From JBBREP01 sp036501845 (GTDB lineage: Bacteria > Actinomycetota > Acidimicrobiia > IMCC26256 > PALSA-610): 21,855 nt of DNA. The notes under the pieces are model-generated. The model was not told where the DNA came from, made no database searches, and saw only the letters and a program-made list of their open reading frames with translations. How positions within the stretch are numbered: the first letter of the stretch is position 1; every line of letters begins with the position of its first letter. Of this stretch, positions 15,607 through 21,855 are shown piece after piece. The DNA is taken from positions 1 through 21,855 of the forward strand of contig DASXZO010000148.1 in NCBI GenBank assembly GCA_036501845.1, in the 5' to 3' direction. The position numbers and the translations under genes are program-made.

Positions 15607-17004
15607 ATGAACGCGCTCATCGCCGTCGATCCGGTCCCCTGGGCCCGCTCACAGATGGCATTCACGCTCGGGTTCCACATCATTCTCGTTCCGCTCGGCG
15701 TGTCATGGGCGTTCATGGCCTTGATCGCCAATTGGCGGGCGATTCGGCGCAACGATGCCGACGCGTTGGCACTGGCGCAGCGCTGGTCGAAGTACATGGC
15801 CGTCACCTTCGCCGTCGGGGCGGTCACCGGCACGGTGCTCACATTCGAGTTCGGGTTGCTCTGGCCCACGTTCATGGGCCGCTTCGGTGCCGCGTTCGGT
15901 ATTCCGTTCGCGGTCGAGGGCCTGTTCTTCTTCGCCGAAGCGATCTTCATCGCGATCTACATCTATGGCTGGGAGCGAATGAAGCCCTGGCCTCATTTCT
16001 GGACGCTCGTGCCGATCATCGTCTCCGGCATCGGCGGCACGGTGTCGGTGGTGGCCGCGAACGCGTGGATGAACGAGCCGGGCGGCTTCACCCTCGACTC
16101 GGCGGGCAAGGTCACGAACGTGCATCCCTTGAACGTGATCTTCAACAGTGCGATGCCGTTGGAGGCACTGCACATGGTGCTCGCCGCCTACCTCGTCGGC
16201 GGCTTCCTGATCGCGTCGGTGTACGCGGTCGCTATCTTGCGCGGGCGGCGCGACCGCTACCACATGTTGGGTTTCGTCATCCCGTTCACCGTCGCCGCGT
16301 TGGCCACGCCGGTGCAGATGTTCGTCGGCGACACGCTGGCGCGATGGGTGTACAAGAACGAGCCGGCGAAGTTCGCCGCGATCGAAATCGTGCCGAAGAC
16401 GAGCAGTGACGTGCCCGAGATCTTGCTCGGCCATCTCAATTCCAACGGCACGGAATCCGGCGGCATCAAGATCCCCGGCCTGGCGTCATGGCTGTCGAGT
16501 CCGAGCGGTGGCAAGAACACCACGATCAAGGGCCGCAATGCCTTCCCGACGGCCAACGAGCCCACCATCGCCGAGACCAACGTCGTGCATCTCGCATGGG
16601 ACATCATGGTGGGGCTCGGCACCGCGCTCTTTTTGCTGTCGGCGTGGTACGCGCTCTATTGGTTGTTCCGAAGGCGAGCGCCTCTGATCAAACCGTTCCT
16701 GTGGCTCGCGGCGCCGGCGGGCGTCGCGTCGGTGATCGCACTCGAGGCCGGGTGGGTGGTCACCGAGGTCGGGCGACAACCCTGGATCGTCGTCAACTAC
16801 CTCAAGGTCGCGGCTGCGGCGACGACGAACGGCGGCGTCTGGATCACGTTCATCGTGATCTCCGTGCTCTATCTCGTCGTCGGTGTCACGCTGATCCTCG
16901 TGATGCGGCACATGAGCCGCAGGGCGCGCGCGACGCCAGGCGCCGACCCACCCGACGACAGCGATGCGCCGTATGGCCCGCGTCCTGGAGTGCTCGTGTC
17001 GTGA
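15607..17004 (+). CDS. cydA: Cytochrome bd-type oxidase subunit I, short Q-loop form
   Basis: The 465-aa membrane protein carries the haems and quinol site of cytochrome bd, which reduces oxygen to water with quinol electrons. Ligands are visible: His24 in GFHIILVPLG (haem b595 in E. coli numbering His19), His189 in MPLEALHMVL (His186), Met334 in WDIMVGLG (Met393) and Glu387 in GWVVTEVGRQPW. It is about 55 residues shorter than the E. coli protein, as in short Q-loop oxidases. In helix 3 the two acidic residues of the proton path lie as Glu104-x6-Glu111 instead of the more usual x7 spacing. It follows the GMC gene by 60 nt, and its stop overlaps the cydB start (GTGA). A weak GGAA precedes ATG 15607. 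Confidence 0.95.
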   Translation: MNALIAVDPVPWARSQMAFTLGFHIILVPLGVSWAFMALIANWRAIRRNDADALALAQRWSKYMAVTFAVGAVTGTVLTFEFGLLWPTFMGRFGAAFGIPFAVEGLFFFAEAIFIAIYIYGWERMKPWPHFWTLVPIIVSGIGGTVSVVAANAWMNEPGGFTLDSAGKVTNVHPLNVIFNSAMPLEALHMVLAAYLVGGFLIASVYAVAILRGRRDRYHMLGFVIPFTVAALATPVQMFVGDTLARWVYKNEPAKFAAIEIVPKTSSDVPEILLGHLNSNGTESGGIKIPGLASWLSSPSGGKNTTIKGRNAFPTANEPTIAETNVVHLAWDIMVGLGTALFLLSAWYALYWLFRRRAPLIKPFLWLAAPAGVASVIALEAGWVVTEVGRQPWIVVNYLKVAAAATTNGGVWITFIVISVLYLVVGVTLILVMRHMSRRARATPGADPPDDSDAPYGPRPGVLVS

Positions 17005-18011
17005 CTACTGCTGTCGCGATCGTGCTCTTCTTCGGCGTGACCGCCTACGCCGTGTTCGCAGGCGCGGACTTTGGTGCCGGATTTTGGGACCTGATCGCGG
17101 GCGGCGCCGAACGCGGCGCGAAACCGCGTGCGCTCATCGACCATTCGATCGGTCCGGTGTGGGAGGCGAACCACGTGTGGCTGATCTTCTGCCTCGTCGT
17201 GCTCTGGACGGGGTTCTCGAGCGCGTTCCAGTCGATCATGCTCACGTTGTTCGTGCCGCTCACTCTCGCCGCGCTCGGGATCGTGATGCGCGGTTCGAGC
17301 TTCGCGTTTCGCAAGAGTGTGTTTGTCACGAAGCAGCAGCGTGTGTACGGGGCGGTCTTCGCGATGTCATCAGTGCTGGTGCCGTACTGCATCGGGGCGG
17401 TCGCCGGCGCGATCGCGTCGGGCCGGGTCCCCGCGGGCGGGAAGGCCGGTGACTGGTGGTCGAGTTGGATCAACCCGACGTCGGTGCTCGGCGGAGTTCT
17501 CGCCGTCGCGGTGTGCGCGTACCTCGCCGCCTTCTATCTCGTCGCCGACGCAGACCGGCTCGGAGAACGCGAACTGGTCGACTACTTCCGCCGCCGCGCG
17601 ATCATCGCCGCCGTGGTCGCCGGGATCATCGCGTTCGCCGGCATCTTCGTGCTCCACGCCGACGCGAAATACATCTTCGACGGTCTCACCTCACGCGCCC
17701 TTCCGTGTGTGATCGTGTCGGCCATCTGCGGCGTGTCGTCACTCGTATTACTGGCGCGCGGCCGGCGCCAGCTCACGCGCGTGCTGGCGATCGCCGCCGT
17801 CGCCACCGTTGTCATCGGCTGGGGCGTGGCCCAGTGGCCCTACCTGCTCCCGGTGAGCATGAAATTGTCGCAAGCGGCTGCACCCGACGCGACACTCGAG
17901 ACGATTCTCGTGGTGTTCGTTGCTGCGGCCGTCTTGATCGTTCCTTCGCTCGCGCTCCTCTACCACCTCGATCAGCGCAGCATGCTCGCGTCCGAGGGAG
18001 TGAGTCAGTGA
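17001..18011 (+). CDS. cydB: Cytochrome bd-type oxidase subunit II
   Basis: The 336-aa membrane protein opens with AVAIVLFFGVTAYAVFAGAD and FGAGFWDLIAGG and then GPVWEANHVWLIFCLVVLW (51-69), the signature of CydB. About eight to nine hydrophobic helices follow, and the C-terminal part ends LALLYHLDQRSML. It is the structural partner of CydA. The GTG start at 17001 overlaps the cydA stop by four bases, so the two are translationally coupled. No CydX-like small subunit was found; the ten-codon frame directly after the stop has no hydrophobic segment. No cydCD follows. A weak hairpin (GTGTC-GAAG-GACAC, 18015-18028) lies just after the stop and has no T-run. Confidence 0.95.
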   Translation: MTTAVAIVLFFGVTAYAVFAGADFGAGFWDLIAGGAERGAKPRALIDHSIGPVWEANHVWLIFCLVVLWTGFSSAFQSIMLTLFVPLTLAALGIVMRGSSFAFRKSVFVTKQQRVYGAVFAMSSVLVPYCIGAVAGAIASGRVPAGGKAGDWWSSWINPTSVLGGVLAVAVCAYLAAFYLVADADRLGERELVDYFRRRAIIAAVVAGIIAFAGIFVLHADAKYIFDGLTSRALPCVIVSAICGVSSLVLLARGRRQLTRVLAIAAVATVVIGWGVAQWPYLLPVSMKLSQAAAPDATLETILVVFVAAAVLIVPSLALLYHLDQRSMLASEGVSQ

Positions 18012-18064
18012 CCCGTGTCGAAGGACACCGCGCGCCGTGAACGTGCTCGCCTGACGAAACACAC

Positions 18065-19642
18065 CTAGCGCGGGTCTGCGCTGCCTCCGAGGAGCGGGAA
18101 GAGGTGGCCGGCGATGTCGCGCAGGAACGGCAACACCTCGGCCGGGGTGAGCCCGGCGCCGGGTGCGTCGAGCTCCGTGGCGACCTTCACGCCCACTTGT
18201 TTCGCCAGCGCGACGAGGTTCGCCAGCAAGCCCTTGCCCAAGCTGCTGAGGCTCGTTCCGACCGCGACAGGGTCCAGCGTCCATTCGGGAACGGGGCGAG
18301 GCGTGACCGTCACCCAGGTCGACGGGTCGCGCGCCGTATCACTCGAGAGGAGGTGATCGAATGTGCGCGCCGACGCGTCCCGCTGCGTCAACGCGTCACC
18401 GAGATCCCAGGTCTTGCGCAACGTCGCGATCAAAGAGGTGTGCCGGTACTCCTCGTTGTAGACCGAGCCCGATTCGATCCACGGCGAGACGATGATTGCC
18501 GGCACTCGATACCCGGAGCGTTCGAAGCAGAAGCCGAGCTCGCCAGGAGGCGCAGCCGGATCGGGTGGCGGAACCGGGCCCGGCGGGACGTGGTCGTACG
18601 TACCTCCGGGCTCGTCCCACCCGATCAACAGCGTCGTGTTCCACACGTTCGTGCCCGCTTCTACGGTCGCGGACCGATACGCGTTGAACACGCGCGCCAA
18701 GAACGCCTCGCCCGACAGCATCGACGACGGGTTGTCGACCTCGATGTTCACCTGATCCGAGAGCGATCGACCCATTGCGGGGTGGTAATCGCCATGGCCC
18801 GCGAGCATGTTCGGCTCGATGAGCGAGAGGTTCGGCAGCGTGCCGGCTGCAGCGTCCTTCTCGAACTTGGCGAACGGCACGAAATGCGTTGCGGCACGGT
18901 CGGCCAGGCGCGGAAAATGGATCAGGCCGGTGAACGACAACGGCATCGGCTCCATGACGTAGACCTTCCAGGTCTTTCCATGGGCCTCGAGCCGTTCGAA
19001 GAGTGTCGGCGCGTCATTGTCGGTGAACCACTTCTTCATCGGGCTGTTCACCACCAGACCCGATGACGTAGCCGCCGTCCAGAACGAACGGTTCATGAAC
19101 GTCTGCGAAGGCACCTCCGAAAACCAGTGGTCGAAGACGCCGAAGTCCCGCGCGAGACCGTTCAGCACCGGGAGTTGCTCCGGCGTGCATCCAGTCATGA
19201 TGTGCGCATACTCGTCGTAGGTGGGCTGCCGACCGATCTCGGCAGTGAACGTCGAGATGTAGTCGGTGACGAATCCGTCCATCGTCGGAGTCGCGCCAGG
19301 TTGAGGTGCGTTCCACGGAGCCGCTACGGCTTCGCCGATCTTGAAGCGGTTGTGCTTGTCGAGCGTGCTGAAGAGCTGCGTATTGGTGTGGAAGTACTCC
19401 TCGCCCGAATCCGGGTTCGGCGAGTCCATATCGGTAGCCACTGTGTACGGCACCACCTTGCGCCTCGCGCCGTGCTGGGCCCAGGTGGGAATGGGATTGG
19501 TCAGGTGCTTGCCGACGACGCCGTCGAACTCCTTGCCGTCTGCTGGGCCGTAGAGATGCCCGAGCACGTTGTCGAGCGAACGATTCTCAAACAGCACCAC
19601 AGCGATGTTGTCGAGGGCATGGGACTTGTCCGAAGATGGCAC
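18065..19642 (-). CDS. Phospholipase C / acid phosphatase-like phosphoesterase (PF04185 type)
   Basis: The 525-aa protein shows the alkaline phosphatase-fold phosphoesterase motifs: VVLFENRSLDNVLGHLYG (15-32) with the metal-binding Glu-Asn, DFGVFDHWFSEVPSQTFMNR in the middle, AGHGDYHPAMG and GWDEPGGTYDHVPPG. Family members hydrolyse phosphatidylcholine or other phosphomonoesters and diesters. Most are exported by Tat, but here the N-terminus (MPSSDKSHALDNIAVVLFEN) starts straight in the catalytic domain with no signal peptide or twin arginine, so a cytoplasmic enzyme is suggested. The GTG at 19642 is preceded by GAGGTG five bases away, which supports this start. It lies 18 nt behind the three-TM protein gene and converges with cydB. 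Confidence 0.88.
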   Translation of the reverse strand: MPSSDKSHALDNIAVVLFENRSLDNVLGHLYGPADGKEFDGVVGKHLTNPIPTWAQHGARRKVVPYTVATDMDSPNPDSGEEYFHTNTQLFSTLDKHNRFKIGEAVAAPWNAPQPGATPTMDGFVTDYISTFTAEIGRQPTYDEYAHIMTGCTPEQLPVLNGLARDFGVFDHWFSEVPSQTFMNRSFWTAATSSGLVVNSPMKKWFTDNDAPTLFERLEAHGKTWKVYVMEPMPLSFTGLIHFPRLADRAATHFVPFAKFEKDAAAGTLPNLSLIEPNMLAGHGDYHPAMGRSLSDQVNIEVDNPSSMLSGEAFLARVFNAYRSATVEAGTNVWNTTLLIGWDEPGGTYDHVPPGPVPPPDPAAPPGELGFCFERSGYRVPAIIVSPWIESGSVYNEEYRHTSLIATLRKTWDLGDALTQRDASARTFDHLLSSDTARDPSTWVTVTPRPVPEWTLDPVAVGTSLSSLGKGLLANLVALAKQVGVKVATELDAPGAGLTPAEVLPFLRDIAGHLFPLLGGSADPR

Positions 19643-19660
19643 GACGCACCTCGAGATTCG

Positions 19661-20353
19661 TCAGGTGGGCGGATGCGGCAGCGTTGCCAACGAAGCCAGG
19701 ACGAGGATCAACACGACGATTCCGACGAGTACGAGCCCGACGCGCACGCCTCGTATCGGGAAGTGCCCGCTGATCGCGACCAGGAACAGAACGGTCGCGA
19801 GATACACGGTGACGCGGACGTACTCGTCGGCGTGCGTGCCGGCGCTTGCACCCTCGGAGTACAAGCGGTCAGCCTCGGCGTTGAGTGCAGTCGCCCGGTC
19901 CTGTTCTGGATGTTTGTATTCGGGCATATAGGTGGGCCCGGGCGGCGCGTGCGGATTGGTTTCAGGATCAGTGCGCTGCCACGCGTCGAACGCGACACGG
20001 AACTCCGGTCGGAACCGCCGCTCGGCGACGGTCATCGCGACGGCGTTCTTCGCGACGTACGCGGCGAACCACGCCTCGAACGTCGACGAGTCGAAGTTGC
20101 GGTTCGTCAGATCCGCGAGGCTTGCATTGCTCGCCTCCGTTCGCGCCGTCGACGCCTTGGCGAGATCGAGACGCGATTCCGTGCTCCACTTCGCAGAAGC
20201 GAAACCTGAGTACGCCGCCGCGAACGCAACGATCGCGAGCAGCACCGCCTCGACGATCGTGATCGCACGGTCTCGTCGCGCTTGAGCGTCCGCGGAGTGG
20301 TGATGTTCGCCGATCTCCTTCCCGACCTCCGCCGCTGACAGACCTTCGGCCAC
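19661..20353 (-). CDS. Unrecognised protein with three predicted membrane helices
   Basis: The 230-aa protein could not be assigned to a family. A short charged, His-rich N-terminus (GEHHHSADAQARRD) precedes a first helix, AITIVEAVLLAIVAFAAAYS. A soluble region of roughly 130 residues follows, rich in Ala, Glu, Arg and aromatic residues. Two C-terminal helices (VTVYLATVLFLVAISGHF and VGLVLVGIVVLILVLASL) end the chain. The soluble part has no Cys and no visible catalytic pattern; it may be partly helical. The start GTG 20353 is chosen for AAGGAGG four to five bases upstream; the frame runs on to 20407 without support. It is followed after 18 nt by the phosphoesterase and diverges from the ABC transporter genes. 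Confidence 0.72.
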   Translation of the reverse strand: MAEGLSAAEVGKEIGEHHHSADAQARRDRAITIVEAVLLAIVAFAAAYSGFASAKWSTESRLDLAKASTARTEASNASLADLTNRNFDSSTFEAWFAAYVAKNAVAMTVAERRFRPEFRVAFDAWQRTDPETNPHAPPGPTYMPEYKHPEQDRATALNAEADRLYSEGASAGTHADEYVRVTVYLATVLFLVAISGHFPIRGVRVGLVLVGIVVLILVLASLATLPHPPT

Positions 20354-20471
20354 ACACCCTCCTTCACCGTCGCCGAGACACGCCACAACCAGCCCAGGGC
20401 CGCCCAACAGTGCACGGCGATGTCGGTGACGTCGAGACGCGAAGTAGGTGATTTCTCGAGCGCGGGCTCGC

Positions 20472-20502
20472 TTGACCTTGCCCTTGGGGGAGACGGCAGA
20501 GT
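20472..20502 (+). promoter_or_regulatory. MerR-family-type promoter candidate for the ABC transporter operon
   Basis: TTGACC (20472-20477) and CAGAGT (20497-20502) are separated by 19 bp, the over-long spacer typical of promoters controlled by MerR-type activators. CTTGACCTTGCCCTTG resembles the CueR-controlled E. coli copA promoter (CTTGACCTTCCCCTTG). The spacer contains the imperfect dyad CTTGCCC-TT-GGGGGAG (5 of 7 pairs). The -10 is poor, as expected of an activator-dependent promoter. The leader to the ATG at 20571 would be about 60 nt. No merR gene is in the window. Confidence 0.45.
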
Positions 20503-20570
20503 TGTGGGGTGACCGGCTTGTCGATGAGGAGCGAGCAGGTGGATCAGATCGTGATCGGAGATTTCACCGG

Positions 20571-21467
20571 ATGACGGCTGTCGTCGAAGCCGAGTCGTTG
20601 ACCAAGCGCTTTGGTGATGTCTCAGCGGTCACGGATCTGTCCTTTGCGTTGCAGGCCGGGACGATCACGGGGTTTCTCGGGCCGAACGGCGCGGGCAAGA
20701 CGACGACGCTGCGGATGATTCTCGGGTTGGTCGCGCCGTCGCGCGGACACGCACTGGTCTTCGATCATCGGTACAGCGAGTTGCCGCGTGCGGCGTTGCG
20801 GATCGGTGCGGTGCTCGAGGCGACCGATTTCCATCCCGGCCGAACCGGGCGCGATCACCTGCGGATGCTCGGGCGAGCCGTCGATGTTCCCGACGCACGC
20901 GTCGACGAGGTGTTGGGTTTGGTGGAGCTGAGTGACGCCGCGCAACGACGTGTGAAGGGTTACTCGCTCGGGATGCGTCAACGACTCGGGCTCGCGGTGG
21001 CGCTGCTGGGCGACCCAGAGCTACTGGTTCTCGACGAGCCGGCCAACGGGCTCGACCCCGAGGGTGTGCGCTGGCTGCGGGACTTCCTGCACAGGCTCGC
21101 GGCAGAGGGTCGCACGGTGCTCATCTCCAGCCACGTGCTCGCCGAGGTCGCACAGACGGTCGACCGCGTGCTCATCATCAGTCGCGGGCGGCTCGTGCTC
21201 TCTTCGTCGCTCGCAGAGCTGACCGCTCGGGCCGGCGGCGCGGTGCGCGTCCGTAGCGCCGACCCGCAACGGCTCTCCAAGGCACTACGGGATCAGGCGC
21301 TGCACGTGACGACGGGAACCGACCACGCAGTCGTCGTCCACGGGGCATCGAGCGAGCGGATCGGCGAGATCGCGTTCACGGCCGGCGTCGCGGTGCACGA
21401 GTTGGTGAACGACGGCGGCGTGCTGGAGGACATCTTCTTGGAACTCACCTCGGAAGCACCGGCGTGA
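20571..21467 (+). CDS. ABC transporter ATP-binding protein (ABC-2/DrrA type)
   Basis: The 298-aa ATPase has Walker A GPNGAGKTTT, a Q-loop region around AVLEATDFHP, the signature YSLGMRQRLGLA, Walker B LLVLDEPANGLDP and the switch His in LISSHVLAEV. The extra C-terminal domain of about 80 residues is usual for exporters of the DrrA/CcmA/NatA group. It would drive the following permease in exporting a drug, lipid or peptide, or in bacitracin-type resistance; the substrate is not shown. ATG 20571 has GGAG ten bases upstream; the frame is open back to 20448 but without family sequence. Its TGA overlaps the permease GTG (GTGA). Confidence 0.93.
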   Translation: MTAVVEAESLTKRFGDVSAVTDLSFALQAGTITGFLGPNGAGKTTTLRMILGLVAPSRGHALVFDHRYSELPRAALRIGAVLEATDFHPGRTGRDHLRMLGRAVDVPDARVDEVLGLVELSDAAQRRVKGYSLGMRQRLGLAVALLGDPELLVLDEPANGLDPEGVRWLRDFLHRLAAEGRTVLISSHVLAEVAQTVDRVLIISRGRLVLSSSLAELTARAGGAVRVRSADPQRLSKALRDQALHVTTGTDHAVVVHGASSERIGEIAFTAGVAVHELVNDGGVLEDIFLELTSEAPA

Positions 21468-21855
21468 TCGCGCAGATCAAGGCCGAGCTGTTGAAGATTC
21501 GCTCGACCCGGACCACGATCGGGCTGCTCCTCGGGATGATCGCACTGGTCCTGCTGTTCACGTTGCTCGACGGGCTGCTCAGCCACCCAATCGGGCTTGC
21601 GAGCTCAGAGGACCAGCGCGAGCTCTTCGGCGTGACCAGCTTCGCGGGGGTGTTTGCTGCACTTGCCGGCGTGTTGCTCGTGACCAGCGAGTACCGCTTT
21701 GGCACGATCCGACCAACGATCCTGTTCAACCCCACGCGCTCGCGCGTCCTGACCGCCAAATTCGTCGCCGGCGCATCGGCCGGAATCGCATTCGGAATTG
21801 TGGGCGAGGCAATCGGCTGGGCGCTCGGATACTCGATCCTCGCCGGACGCAGCAT
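21464..21855 (+). CDS. ABC-2 type permease, N-terminal part (cut by window edge)
   Basis: The 130 codons read from GTG 21464 give an N-terminal amphipathic opening (MIAQIKAELLKIRSTRTTIG), a first membrane helix (LLLGMIALVLLFTLLDGLL), a loop and a second helix around FAGVFAALAGVLLVTSEY. RFGTIRPTILFNPTRSRVL follows, a common loop of ABC-2 permeases (EyrxGTirptl...P.R....aK). A third helix begins near the window end. The frame is open at base 21855, so the C-terminus is outside. The GTGA overlap with the ATPase stop indicates coupled synthesis of the two exporter subunits. Confidence 0.88.
   Translation, partial: MIAQIKAELLKIRSTRTTIGLLLGMIALVLLFTLLDGLLSHPIGLASSEDQRELFGVTSFAGVFAALAGVLLVTSEYRFGTIRPTILFNPTRSRVLTAKFVAGASAGIAFGIVGEAIGWALGYSILAGRS

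Noticed and set aside
18015..18028. Intrinsic terminator after cydB (GTGTC-GAAG-GACAC)
   Set aside because: The stem has only five pairs and no T-run follows on either strand.
18009..18041. cydX-like small subunit gene after cydB
   Set aside because: The ten-codon frame has no hydrophobic helix, unlike CydX.
1..21855. CRISPR arrays, tRNA genes, insertion sequences, att sites
   Set aside because: No spaced direct repeats, tRNA-like T-arm with matching acceptor, transposase motif or integrase was seen on either strand by eye.

Overview
The window is about 21.9 kb of uniformly GC-rich chromosomal DNA. It has high GC at third codon positions, GTG and ATG starts, ATGA/GTGA stop-start overlaps and at least one probable leaderless gene. 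Together with the gene families (short-form zwf beside a GH15 glycosidase, cytochrome bd, Cys-paired propeller proteins) this suggests a free-living aerobic actinobacterium, possibly of the Acidimicrobiia. That placement is inference; no rRNA, tRNA, CRISPR array, insertion sequence or phage gene was found.

Layout: (1) 1-1540, minus strand: an amidohydrolase followed by an SRPBCC/START-like protein cut by the window edge. (2) 1605-3597, plus strand, divergent from (1): a DHDPS/NAL-fold protein lacking its catalytic residues, then a lipoprotein related to nucleoside hydrolases. (3) 3622-4750, minus: a GNAT acetyltransferase and a PPOX-family flavoprotein. (4) 4751-7505, an eroded stretch: a small secreted protein (5165-5824, plus), a seven-repeat Cys-paired secreted propeller (5943-7121, minus) and three apparent gene relics. 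(5) 7506-13869, minus: an operon-like run transcribed in the order type II NADH dehydrogenase, glucose-6-phosphate dehydrogenase, GH15 glucoamylase/trehalase, 14-TM MFS transporter. (6) 13993-18011, plus, divergent from (5): a GMC oxidoreductase interrupted by one in-frame TAG, then cydA-cydB. (7) 18065-20353, minus: an unrecognised three-TM protein and a phospholipase C-like phosphoesterase. (8) 20571-end, plus: an ABC-2 transporter ATPase and permease (partial), behind a MerR-type promoter candidate with a 19-bp spacer.

Working together: blocks (5) and (6) form a coherent redox neighbourhood around a 123-bp divergent gap. GH15 releases glucose from alpha-glucan or trehalose, Zwf sends glucose-6-phosphate to NADPH and pentose phosphates, NDH-2 passes NADH electrons to quinone without proton pumping, and cytochrome bd oxidises quinol with oxygen. 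The GMC enzyme would be a further dehydrogenase, but is broken or recoded here. The best leads are the DHDPS-fold protein without Lys/Tyr catalytic residues, the single amber in the GMC gene beside a four-Cys motif, the velcro-closed seven-blade propeller with one CxxxxxC pair per blade, the MerR-type promoter and the cluster of relics. No clearly novel multi-gene defence or mobile system was found.
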